Shown here in pieces: positions 8,047-15,726 of a stretch of 16,432 nucleotides of DNA (the stretch's first letter is position 1; each line of letters starts with the position of its first letter). This stretch comes from DAOSWM01 sp035380045 (GTDB taxonomy: Bacteria; Bacteroidota; Bacteroidia; Bacteroidales; Tenuifilaceae): the NCBI GenBank assembly GCA_035380045.1, contig DAOSWM010000064.1, positions 1-16,432 on the forward strand. Direction: 5' to 3'. Under the pieces are notes generated by a model. That model had not been told where the DNA came from and ran no database searches. It was given only the letters and a program-made list of their open reading frames with translations. The position numbers and the translations under genes are program-made.

Positions 8047-8844
8047 TTACCTTGGATTTATGCTCATAACAGGAATATGTCCTGCATTTGCAATAATTGA
8101 CTGTTCATGGGGTTCAACAACAAAGGTTCCATCTTCTTGCTTTCGAGTTGTCATTATAACAATTAAATCAGCACGAATATTTACAGCCAAATCAAGAACT
8201 TCTTCGGCGTAGGGTTTTTGTCCTTCAACTGTGTAAATCTGGTAACGAGCTCCTTTCTCATCTAAACATTTTATGGCCGAAGCCATATTTAAATCAACCT
8301 TGGCCACCAGCTCCGGATCGGAAACGTTTGGTTTAATTAGATGAAAACGTGAAACATAATAATCGCTAAAGTATGATATCCACGAATGTTTCTCCTTGTT
8401 TTCAACTGTGAAATCAATTGGAAAAACGATCTCATCGTACCTTTTGTTAATGGGTGGTTCCTGAATGGTAACGAAGGGAGCCTTTGAAGCAGTAATTACT
8501 TTCAATGCCCAGTACTGACCCAAATCAACCTTCCCTTTAATGCTTTCCGAACCCATTATAACCATACTTACATTTAATTCCGAGGACACACGAGCGATTT
8601 CTTTCACTATTTCCCCAACACCTACTAAATACCTAGGAAGCACGCCAAACTTTTCATTAGTTGATTTTGCCAACGTTTCCAGCTTCATTTGTGCAGCTTC
8701 CATGTTTTCTTTTTTCGGAACCACATGAAACATGGTAACATCCTCACCAACTACACTCGATACGCGAATCGCATGTTGGAGGGCATAATCAGCCACTTGT
8801 TTAAAATCGGTGGGGACAAGTATCGTTCTCTTGCTTTTTTCCAT
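8047..8844 (-). CDS. Universal stress protein with two tandem UspA domains, 265 aa
   Basis: Cytosolic protein with two UspA-like Rossmann domains: domain 1 at about 5-128 (RTILVPTDF start, VIMGSESIKG loop, KAPFVTIQE end) and domain 2 at about 136-264 (DEIVFPIDF start, ADLIVIMTT, GHIPVMSI end). The ATP-binding consensus G-2x-G-9x-G-S/T is not intact in either half. Domain 1 keeps only MGSES..KG with altered spacing, and domain 2 has MTTRKQEDGT instead. It may therefore bind a different ligand or none. It is the first gene of the minus-strand run, transcribed away from the cyclase gene, with rdgB 8 bases downstream. It is a clear paralogue of the stress protein at 12475-13317: an ungapped 41-residue segment starting at Y136 shares about 20 identities with the segment starting at Y151 there. 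The role of tandem Usp proteins is generally in stress adaptation; the specific job is unknown. Confidence 0.88.
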   Translation of the reverse strand: MEKSKRTILVPTDFKQVADYALQHAIRVSSVVGEDVTMFHVVPKKENMEAAQMKLETLAKSTNEKFGVLPRYLVGVGEIVKEIARVSSELNVSMVIMGSESIKGKVDLGQYWALKVITASKAPFVTIQEPPINKRYDEIVFPIDFTVENKEKHSWISYFSDYYVSRFHLIKPNVSDPELVAKVDLNMASAIKCLDEKGARYQIYTVEGQKPYAEEVLDLAVNIRADLIVIMTTRKQEDGTFVVEPHEQSIIANAGHIPVMSINPR

Positions 8845-8999
8845 TGGTTGTACTAATTTTAAACCATTAACTAGGTAAAAATTTAGAACCCCTTGTGGGT
8901 TCTTGTATTTTTTTCTTAAATTGTTTCGTTGAGCAGCAAATCTTTTGAAAGTAAGGTAATGAATTCATTTTTTTCGATTAGATTGCAGCCTTATAAACG
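8845..8999. promoter_or_regulatory. Divergent intergenic region between the stress-protein and cyclase genes
   Basis: This 155-base AT-rich stretch is the only divergent junction in the window, so it should hold promoters for both the minus-strand run and the plus-strand signalling cluster. I found no full TTTG-N19-TAnnTTTG promoter on either strand. The nearest -7-like strings are AAGATTTG on the minus strand (8936-8943) and TATTTTTT on the plus strand (from about 8907), each one base off. There is no Shine-Dalgarno sequence before either ATG. A hairpin sits in the middle (8885-8903). Confidence 0.5.
8885..8903. other. Hairpin in the divergent leader (terminator- or operator-like)
   Basis: AGAACCC (8885-8891), loop CTTGT, GGGTTCT (8897-8903) form a perfect 7-bp stem. 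On the plus strand it is followed by TTGTATTTTTTTC, which makes it look like an intrinsic terminator upstream of the cyclase ATG. On the minus strand it is followed by AAATTTTTACC. No plus-strand gene ends here, so it could be an attenuator in the cyclase leader, a structure in the stress-protein leader, or a symmetric protein-binding site. Confidence 0.4.
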
Positions 9000-11900
9000 A
9001 TGGTACAAGGTATGAATTTTTCAAGATTTATTAATACAAGGCATCTATTTTTTTTATTGCTACTTTTCACGCTACGTTGTATACCTGTGCAATCTGCAAC
9101 TAATCAGTCTAACTACCCTATACCCTTCTCGTACACAACCCATGTAAACCCACCCAACAATTTATCCTATCCATGCTACCTTACACCCTTAGGTTCCGAA
9201 AAACTGGTTGTCGCAAACACACGGAATGTTTGGATTTTCGACGGAAATTACTGGGAAACAATACCTTCTCAGGGCAATGTTTGTGTAACTTCAATTAGTA
9301 GTCACGAAGTTGGCATTTCCGACTCACTTGGCATAGTATTACTCAAACATAGAGAGAACGGCCTCATAGATGTTGACACCATTTTATCTTTTCAAAAACA
9401 TGATAAAATTAAGCAAGTAACCCAACTTTCTCGCTCAAAAGAAGGTTACATAATTTTTTCTTCATCCAACGGTATATGGGAACTCTCGAAGGGCTTAAAA
9501 CATATCGACTCATCTGAACATCCCGTTCGTATTTACGGGAATCACACCGGAAACTTTTATCATATTGAGAACAAGGGGGTTTTTTGCCTCAACAACCTTC
9601 TTTCAACACCAATAATTGAATCGGTGGATTTTAAAAGCAATCCAATCATCGACATTTTTTCCATTAACAACCAAACTTTTATAATTCAGTCGTATTACCC
9701 ATGGGTAAGTAAAGTAAGCAACTATCAGCTAAAAAGTTCAGGGAACCTGAGTGCAAACTTTCAACCGGCTGATTTTGTAGTAAAAAAAGCAACGTATGAG
9801 AATGGTGAGTTGTATATTCTTACTGATTGTGAAGGGTTATTTATACTTGACGATGAGGGGAACTACAAAACCCGTATTATAAAAACAGCAGCGATAAACC
9901 TTGATCAGGTTAGCAGTTTTTTTGTACCATCGACAAGCCAGATTGTAGCTCTTTCGGCAAGCGGAATACATAAGATTCAGCGTCCCGAGTATGCAGGACA
10001 ATTCTCAAAAAACATTAACCTCCATTTTAGCCCAAACCACTGCCTTTTTCATAATAACCTAATTATCTGTGGGCATAGAAAAGGGGTGTCGTATGCTGAG
10101 ATTTCACAAAGCAAGAAGCAACTTACTTTCATTAGCATTCAAGGTATAAACGAAGAAATCCACCTATTTAAAGAGGAACAGGGACTAATTATTGCATACG
10201 GTAAGAATAATTTTTACTCCATAAAAAACCAGAAAGTTATTAAAACAGGGAAGGTGAACTCCTCCGAACATCAAAAAAACCTAGTGGCTAATACCATTAA
10301 ACAACAAACAACAAGCAAACTTTACCTTGAAGTTACATATGGCTTTGATAATAATGATTCCTTGTTTTTGCTAAAACGTACTTTAAAAGATTTTCCAGAA
10401 CATAATCCCCTTTGGATTGCAAAACAAAAGACAAGCGGACAATTCGAAACAACATTTTATATTGGAACGATACCTTCCGCTGAAACCATTAAACAGGCCT
10501 GCATAATTAACGACACCACAATTTGGGTTGTAACATCTTCTGGGCTTAATTATTTTAAAAAACCAGCAGCAACAAACACTAAACCTTTTGTTTCTGTGCA
10601 CAGCATCTCATACTCCAATAAAAAAAACAGAGTATTCTACAAAAATGGTTACTTCACAAAAAACAACCCCCTGCTCCTGAAAGGACAAAAATCGCCGGTT
10701 AGCAATGTGTCCATAAATCTATCGTCCCTAACATGCTCAAACAATGAGTTGGTAAATGACCGGGTTCTTTACTCAACATTTATTGAAGGGTTAGACACAT
10801 GTTGGACCAGCTGGTCTGCTCATAACGTGCGAGAAGTTAGCAAGCTAAAGTATGGGAAGTATAAAATTTGGGTAAAAACAATGAACATTGGAGGAGAGGA
10901 GTCGAATAAAACATTTGTTCCGCTAACCATTCTCCCACGTTTTTACGAAACCAAATTTGCGTTTGTAGCATTCCTAATCCTTGCGTTTGTTGGTTTGTAT
11001 ATGGTGCTCAGCTGGCGTTCATACATTCACGCAAAAGTTAGGTTTAAACTCGAAAGTTTAATAAACAAGCGAACAGAGGAGCTAGTGAAAGAAAAGGAAA
11101 AAACTGACAACCTTTTAGCGAGGGTTCTTCCACACGATACTGCATCGGAGTTGAAAGAAAAGGGGAAGGTAAACACCCAACGGTTTAAAATGGTTACTGT
11201 ACTTTTTTCCGACATTGAAGGTTTTACAAGAATAACCGATGAAACAAACCCCGAAACATTAATCGACCAGCTCGATAAATTCTTTCTCTACTTCGATTCC
11301 GTGGTAGAGAAGTACCGCATAGAAAAAATCAAGACAATTGGCGACGCCTACATGTGCGCCGGAGGTATTCCTGAAAAGAACCGCACCAACCCGGTTGAGG
11401 TCATTCTTGCTGCGCTTGAAATGATGCAATTCATGAAGAGTATCACATCGAACAGCTCGAAAAAAGCTAAAGTATGGGAACTTCGAATAGGCATTGATAC
11501 TGGGCCAGTTATTGCAGGCGTTGTGGGCAGGAGCAAGCTAACTTACGACATATGGGGGAGCACCGTAAATACAGCCAGCCGCATGGAATCATCGGGAGAG
11601 GTTGGCCAAATTAACATATCAGGGAACACGTACATGCTTGTAAAGGACTACTTTATTTGTACCTACAGAGGGAAGATGCCCGTAAAAAACAAAGGTGATA
11701 TACAAATGTACTTCGTGAACGGCATAAAACCTAGCCTCTCGGAAGGGATGCAGGGGCTAAAACCAAACCACGATTTCTTCATACAGCTACAACTCATCAG
11801 ACTTGGTGATCTAGAAGATTTCATACTCGAAAAGCTAGAAAAGGGATTACCCAAAGAATTATACTACCACAATTTAAAGCATACTGTCGACGTTTATACT

Positions 11901-12380
11901 CAGGTAGAACTCATTGGTCGTTCAGAAAATGTTTCAAAGGAAGAATTACTTTTACTACGTACTGCTGCCCTTTTTCATGATGCAGGGCATTTAATTGACT
12001 ACGACACGCATGAAGAGATGGCCGTAAAACTAATTAGAGAAATACTTCCTGAATACCAGTACAGCCAGAAACAAATCGATATAATTTCACAACTAATTAT
12101 GGTTACAAAACTTCCTCCACAACCAACAAACTTACTTGAAGAAATTATGTGCGATGCCGATCTGGACTACCTTGGACGTCCCGACTTTATTCCTGTATCA
12201 AACATGCTTTACAAGGAGCTACACGAACATGGAAAGATTGGCACTCTAAGGGAATGGAATGAGTTGCAAATCAAATTTATAGACAAACATCACTACTTTA
12301 CAAAAACCGCTCGAAGGCTTAGGAATGTAAATAAACAGAGCCAACTTGACAAGTTAAAAAGGTGGATGGAAAATAATTAA
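9000..12380 (+). CDS. Membrane receptor adenylate cyclase: propeller/Y_Y_Y sensor, class III cyclase and C-terminal HD domain, 1126 aa
   Basis: The signal peptide is at 1-33 (cleavage near QSA-T). A periplasmic propeller-like region (about 40-540, repeats such as NVWIFDGNYWE and YIIFSSSNGIWE) leads to a Y_Y_Y-type domain (about 550-648, STFIEGLDTCWTSW and YGKYKIWVKTMN). One membrane helix follows at 653-672, then a coiled coil (about 675-704) and the cyclase transducer LLARVLPHDTASELK (705-719). The class III cyclase domain (about 728-905) has metal ligands D738 (FSDIEGF) and D782 (TIGDAYM), 44 residues apart as in mammalian enzymes. Adenine-selecting K778 and D850 (YDIWG) and transition-state N857 and R861 (TVNTASRM) are also present, so ATP is the predicted substrate. 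The C-terminal HD domain (about 935-1075) shows YHNLKHTVDV (956-965), HDAGH (993-997) and DADLD (1052-1056), resembling the metal site and YHN signature of class I cyclic-nucleotide phosphodiesterases. Phosphodiesterase activity is inference. The stress-protein gene follows after 94 bases. Confidence 0.9.
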   Translation: MVQGMNFSRFINTRHLFFLLLLFTLRCIPVQSATNQSNYPIPFSYTTHVNPPNNLSYPCYLTPLGSEKLVVANTRNVWIFDGNYWETIPSQGNVCVTSISSHEVGISDSLGIVLLKHRENGLIDVDTILSFQKHDKIKQVTQLSRSKEGYIIFSSSNGIWELSKGLKHIDSSEHPVRIYGNHTGNFYHIENKGVFCLNNLLSTPIIESVDFKSNPIIDIFSINNQTFIIQSYYPWVSKVSNYQLKSSGNLSANFQPADFVVKKATYENGELYILTDCEGLFILDDEGNYKTRIIKTAAINLDQVSSFFVPSTSQIVALSASGIHKIQRPEYAGQFSKNINLHFSPNHCLFHNNLIICGHRKGVSYAEISQSKKQLTFISIQGINEEIHLFKEEQGLIIAYGKNNFYSIKNQKVIKTGKVNSSEHQKNLVANTIKQQTTSKLYLEVTYGFDNNDSLFLLKRTLKDFPEHNPLWIAKQKTSGQFETTFYIGTIPSAETIKQACIINDTTIWVVTSSGLNYFKKPAATNTKPFVSVHSISYSNKKNRVFYKNGYFTKNNPLLLKGQKSPVSNVSINLSSLTCSNNELVNDRVLYSTFIEGLDTCWTSWSAHNVREVSKLKYGKYKIWVKTMNIGGEESNKTFVPLTILPRFYETKFAFVAFLILAFVGLYMVLSWRSYIHAKVRFKLESLINKRTEELVKEKEKTDNLLARVLPHDTASELKEKGKVNTQRFKMVTVLFSDIEGFTRITDETNPETLIDQLDKFFLYFDSVVEKYRIEKIKTIGDAYMCAGGIPEKNRTNPVEVILAALEMMQFMKSITSNSSKKAKVWELRIGIDTGPVIAGVVGRSKLTYDIWGSTVNTASRMESSGEVGQINISGNTYMLVKDYFICTYRGKMPVKNKGDIQMYFVNGIKPSLSEGMQGLKPNHDFFIQLQLIRLGDLEDFILEKLEKGLPKELYYHNLKHTVDVYTQVELIGRSENVSKEELLLLRTAALFHDAGHLIDYDTHEEMAVKLIREILPEYQYSQKQIDIISQLIMVTKLPPQPTNLLEEIMCDADLDYLGRPDFIPVSNMLYKELHEHGKIGTLREWNELQIKFIDKHHYFTKTARRLRNVNKQSQLDKLKRWMENN

Positions 12381-12399
12381 ATGTATTTTTTAGACCAGT

Positions 12400-12433
12400 T
12401 TTGTTTCGTTTTAAATAATAATTATTACATTTA
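12400..12433 (+). promoter_or_regulatory. Weak candidate promoter for the second stress-protein gene
   Basis: In the 94-base gap after the cyclase gene, TTTG (12400-12403) is followed 22 bases later by TACATTTA (12426-12433), one base off the TAnnTTTG -7 box. The spacing is at the long end for Bacteroidota promoters. The gap is very AT-rich, so a chance match is possible. It lies about 41 bases upstream of the ATG. Confidence 0.25.
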
Positions 12434-12474
12434 ACGAGGTTTTTTATAGCTATTTTTTAAAAATTACCAAAAGT

Positions 12475-13317
12475 ATGGAGCCTACAAAAAAGGTAGTACT
12501 TGTGCCATGGGATTTTACCCCAGGATGTGAAAATGCTTTTTTACACGCAATGCAGCTAGCAGATGTTGCTAAAAACGATATTCTTCTAGTTCGAATAATA
12601 CCTAGGCCATGGTGGTTCGCCTACCTTAAACCGAAGCATGACAACATGCTTGAAATCGAAGAGGAAAAGAAGAAACTAGAGTTGGTTGCTGAAAAAATTT
12701 CACACGATTATGGAATAACGCCACTCACAATGGTTCTCGAAGGTCAACCTACACCCCTACTACGCGACATAGTTGTTACTGCGAACGTGAACCTTATCGT
12801 GTCGAATATTAGCTACTCCTATTCAAACCAAACTTATGAACCAAGCAAATTTTTAAGAAACATTGTTCTTAAAAGCACTTCCATACCCTTCATAATCACA
12901 GAGAATAAACCGGCTCACACTCACTATATTGAGATTGTGGTTCCGCTTGATTACGATAAAAAATACAAAGAAACCCTCCATTGGATTATATACCTTTCCA
13001 AGTACTACAAGTGTAACATCAACCTAATAAAACCTTTTATTAGTGACGAGGGCAAGAAGAAGGATATGGCCAACAACATATACTTCACAAAGAAGATGCT
13101 TGATGGTAATAAAATTATTTACGGTATTAAAACAGCAAAACGAACCAGCTCTTTCCGCGATGAAGTTTTTAAATTTGCCAGTAATATTGACGCCGACCTA
13201 ATTCTAATAATGGCCGACAAGTATAACAACTACGTTGATCAGAAGGGAAAAGAGCCCCTGAAAATACCAATTATGTGCATCACCCCGCGGCCACGAAAAC
13301 TCCAAGGGTTCAACTAG
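12475..13317 (+). CDS. Universal stress protein with two tandem UspA domains, 280 aa (paralogue of the 8047-8844 product)
   Basis: Two UspA-like domains: domain 1 at about 5-143 (KKVVLVPWDF start, NLIVSN, SIPFIITE end) and domain 2 at about 151-271 (IEIVVPLDY start, ADLILIMAD, KIPIMCITPRP end). An insertion rich in aromatic residues (PRPWWFAYLKP, 43-53) lies after the second strand of domain 1, where Usp proteins vary most. The glycine-rich ATP motif is missing from both halves (SNISYSYSNQ in domain 1, ADKYNNYVDQKG in domain 2), so nucleotide binding in the standard manner is doubtful. It is soluble and cytosolic, with no signal peptide or membrane segment. The ATG chosen lies 94 bases after the cyclase gene; the next gene follows after 62 bases. 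Similarity to the stress protein across the cyclase is clear but distant, suggesting an old duplication with divergence. A role as a partner of the cyclase is inferred from position only. Confidence 0.86.
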   Translation: MEPTKKVVLVPWDFTPGCENAFLHAMQLADVAKNDILLVRIIPRPWWFAYLKPKHDNMLEIEEEKKKLELVAEKISHDYGITPLTMVLEGQPTPLLRDIVVTANVNLIVSNISYSYSNQTYEPSKFLRNIVLKSTSIPFIITENKPAHTHYIEIVVPLDYDKKYKETLHWIIYLSKYYKCNINLIKPFISDEGKKKDMANNIYFTKKMLDGNKIIYGIKTAKRTSSFRDEVFKFASNIDADLILIMADKYNNYVDQKGKEPLKIPIMCITPRPRKLQGFN

Positions 13318-13379
13318 GGTAACTAAAACCCAATATAAATTATTTATACACAAAGGGGAATCCCCAAAAGCTTTGGCTA

Positions 13380-15689
13380 ATGAAAGTTAAGTTAACGTTA
13401 AAGCAAAAAATTCTTTTACTTGTAATTGGGTTTTCATTCATTATTTATTCCATAGCCATTGGCTACATTAGTTTAATGGCTCGAAAGGCGGCTCTTAACG
13501 ACGCCATTACCGTTACTAACACAACCGCCCAAAAGTACGCTTCCGACATTAAGTCACTTCTTGAGAAAGATTTATTCGTAATGCGAACCCTCTCGCAGTC
13601 GGTGCTTTCCTATAACCTTATGCCCGAAAAGGAATGGAAGCAAGTTTTCGCCAGAATGTACGAGGAGGTAATTAAAGACAACCCCCTATTTCTCGCAATT
13701 TGGGATAGCTGGGAACTCAGTCACATTGACCCAACATACAAAAAAGAGTACGGTCGTTACGTTGCTGAATACTGGCGCGAAGGACAGCAGATAAAGAGTA
13801 ACTTTTCCCTGAAAAGCATGAACGGCGACCCTCCCGAGTACGCCAGACTTAAAAGGCAAGCAAAGGAGAGCATCGAGAATCCTTACTTTTACAGCTACAC
13901 TGGCAGTGAGTTTGACCAGCAGCTAATGACAAGCCTAATTTCTCCGATTATTGAAAACGGCAAGTATATTGGCGTTGTTGGAGTTGACATTACCCTTGAA
14001 AGGTACCATCCAATTGTTCTTCAAATAAAACCTTTCGAAGGAAGCTATGCTTTCCTTGTTTCAAACGACCTTCATTATGCCGCACACCCGCTGAAGGAAA
14101 AACTTGGCGAAAGCATTCTTGCTGACTATGAAAGCATTCTAAATCGGTACGATGCAATTGAGAAAATTAAAAACGGAGAGGAACACTCCTTTGTTGCGTA
14201 TGATATTAATGGCGTTAAATCATATTTTTCATTCTCACCAATAATAGTAGGCAAAACAGAGATGCCCTGGTCTTTAGCCATTATTGTGCCGCATAAAACC
14301 ATTCTGACTCAGGCAAACAGAAACTTCATTATCTCAATTGTTGTTGGAGTATTTGGCCTGCTACTTCTCAGCTCATTGATATTCTTTGGCTCCCGAATAA
14401 TTATCGACCCAATTCTTGCTCTTACAAAAAGCTTAAAGCGTATAGCAAAAGGCCATATAGCAGATGATATGAAGCTGAACATTAAATCAAAGGATGAAAT
14501 TGGAGAAATGGCTGAAGCGCTTAACGTTTCCATTGATGGGTTAAACCAAAAAGTTGATTTTGCGACAAAAATTGGCAAAGGTAACTTAACCTCAGAATTC
14601 CAACTTCTTGGTAACGAAGATATTCTTGGCAAGGCTCTTATCGACATGCGTAGCAGCCTGAGAGATGCACACGATGAAGAGCAAAAGAGGAAGGCAGAGG
14701 ACATGAAACGCAGATGGGCTAACGAAGGGCTGGCAAAGTTTGGCGAAATTCTTCGCCAGAATAACGACGACCTTCACCTTTTATCACGCTCAATTATTAA
14801 GGAGCTGGTTCGGTACCTCGAAGCTAACCAGGGCGGGCTATTCCTTTTCAATGATGACGACAAGGACAACCCAATTTTTGAACTTTTCGCAGCCTTTGCA
14901 TACAACCGGTTTAAGTACCAGCAAAAGCACGTGCTAGTTGGCGAAGGCCTTATTGGCGCAAGCTACCTAGAAAAGAAAACCATATACCTTACCGAGATTC
15001 CTGAGGGTTACATAGAGATTACTTCTGGGCTTGGTGGCAGCAACCCAAAGTCGCTGCTTATTGTACCTCTTCTTATTGAAGAGCAAGTACTTGGAGTAAT
15101 TGAAATTGCATCGTTTAATGAAATTGAGGACTACCAAATTGAATTTGTTGAGAAAGTAGCTCAAAGCATTGGGTCAACAGTAACGTCAGTTAAGGTAAAT
15201 ATTCGTACTGCTCAGCTTCTGGCCAAAACCCAACAACAAGCCGAAGAGATGTCGGCACAGGAAGAGGAGATGCGCCAAAATATGGAGGAGCTTCAGGCAA
15301 CACAGGAAGAATCGATGCGCAAATCGGCCGAGATGCAAAGTTTCATCGATGCGCTTAACAACTCCAGCTTTGTAATTGAGTACGACCCGCTGGGTTACAT
15401 AACATCAATTAACAATGCCTACCTAGAACTCCTGGGCTTAAGCCGCGATGAGGTTGTGGGTACCCACCATTCGGGCAAACTCGATATGAGTCCAGAAAAG
15501 AAAAGGGAGTACGACCAGTTCTGGAACGATTTGCGAAATGGCATCCCTCATAAACAAATCAACAAGTTTGTTGTAAACAACAAAGCATTCGTTTTCCAGG
15601 AAACCTACACCCCAATTAAGGACGAGCAGGGCGAAGTGTACAAGATTCTTAAAATCTCCAACAATATCACAAACCTGGTAACCGACTAA
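13380..15689 (+). CDS. Membrane sensor protein with Cache, HAMP, GAF and PAS domains and no output domain, 769 aa
   Basis: Membrane helix 1 (about 11-33) and helix 2 (about 314-337) bracket a periplasmic double-Cache domain (about 35-305) with the typical YGRYVAEYWREGQQ and GVVGVDITLERY (198-209) segments. HAMP follows (338-393, DPILALTKSLKRIAKG and KDEIGEMAEALN), then a second HAMP-like helix pair (about 394-430, KIGKGNLTSEF). After these come a GAF domain (about 465-605, GEGLIGASYLEKKTIYLTEI then LLIVPLLIEEQVLGVIEIAS), a glutamate/glutamine-rich coiled coil (607-650) and a C-terminal PAS domain (about 650-765). The protein then stops: there is no histidine kinase, GGDEF, EAL, cyclase or chemotaxis signalling domain. 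It must act through a partner or be a non-catalytic regulator. It is 62 bases after the stress-protein gene and 37 before the dGTPase gene, on the same strand. Such proteins are often labelled chemotaxis-like, but the MCP hairpin is absent. The ligand is unknown. Confidence 0.85.
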   Translation: MKVKLTLKQKILLLVIGFSFIIYSIAIGYISLMARKAALNDAITVTNTTAQKYASDIKSLLEKDLFVMRTLSQSVLSYNLMPEKEWKQVFARMYEEVIKDNPLFLAIWDSWELSHIDPTYKKEYGRYVAEYWREGQQIKSNFSLKSMNGDPPEYARLKRQAKESIENPYFYSYTGSEFDQQLMTSLISPIIENGKYIGVVGVDITLERYHPIVLQIKPFEGSYAFLVSNDLHYAAHPLKEKLGESILADYESILNRYDAIEKIKNGEEHSFVAYDINGVKSYFSFSPIIVGKTEMPWSLAIIVPHKTILTQANRNFIISIVVGVFGLLLLSSLIFFGSRIIIDPILALTKSLKRIAKGHIADDMKLNIKSKDEIGEMAEALNVSIDGLNQKVDFATKIGKGNLTSEFQLLGNEDILGKALIDMRSSLRDAHDEEQKRKAEDMKRRWANEGLAKFGEILRQNNDDLHLLSRSIIKELVRYLEANQGGLFLFNDDDKDNPIFELFAAFAYNRFKYQQKHVLVGEGLIGASYLEKKTIYLTEIPEGYIEITSGLGGSNPKSLLIVPLLIEEQVLGVIEIASFNEIEDYQIEFVEKVAQSIGSTVTSVKVNIRTAQLLAKTQQQAEEMSAQEEEMRQNMEELQATQEESMRKSAEMQSFIDALNNSSFVIEYDPLGYITSINNAYLELLGLSRDEVVGTHHSGKLDMSPEKKREYDQFWNDLRNGIPHKQINKFVVNNKAFVFQETYTPIKDEQGEVYKILKISNNITNLVTD

Positions 15690-15726
15690 ACCTGCGGTTT
15701 GTATATTCTTCAAAACGTATTTCACC

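Noticed and set aside
8930..8999. A TAnnTTTG promoter directly before the cyclase gene
   Set aside because: The closest string, ATCTTTTG, has the first two bases swapped and lacks a properly spaced TTTG partner.
9000..12380. Histidine kinase or AraC-type hybrid two-component regulator, suggested by the propeller and Y_Y_Y domains
   Set aside because: The cytosolic part has no H-box, HATPase, receiver or helix-turn-helix. It has class III cyclase and HD motifs instead.
13355..13376. Two short overlapping palindromes before the sensor ATG (GGGGAATCCCC and CCAAAAGCTTTGG)
   Set aside because: Stems of only 4-5 bp with loops of 3 bases or fewer. They could compete as alternative hairpins but are too short to call a regulatory element.
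14309..14704. 131-codon open frame on the minus strand inside the sensor gene
   Set aside because: It lies wholly opposite the HAMP region of a well-supported gene. Its translation is serine/phenylalanine-rich low-complexity sequence with no domain, as expected from antisense reading.
13380..15689. Annotation of the Cache-HAMP-GAF-PAS protein as a methyl-accepting chemotaxis protein
   Set aside because: The conserved MCP signalling hairpin tip and methylation helices are absent; the coiled coil at 607-650 only joins GAF to PAS.
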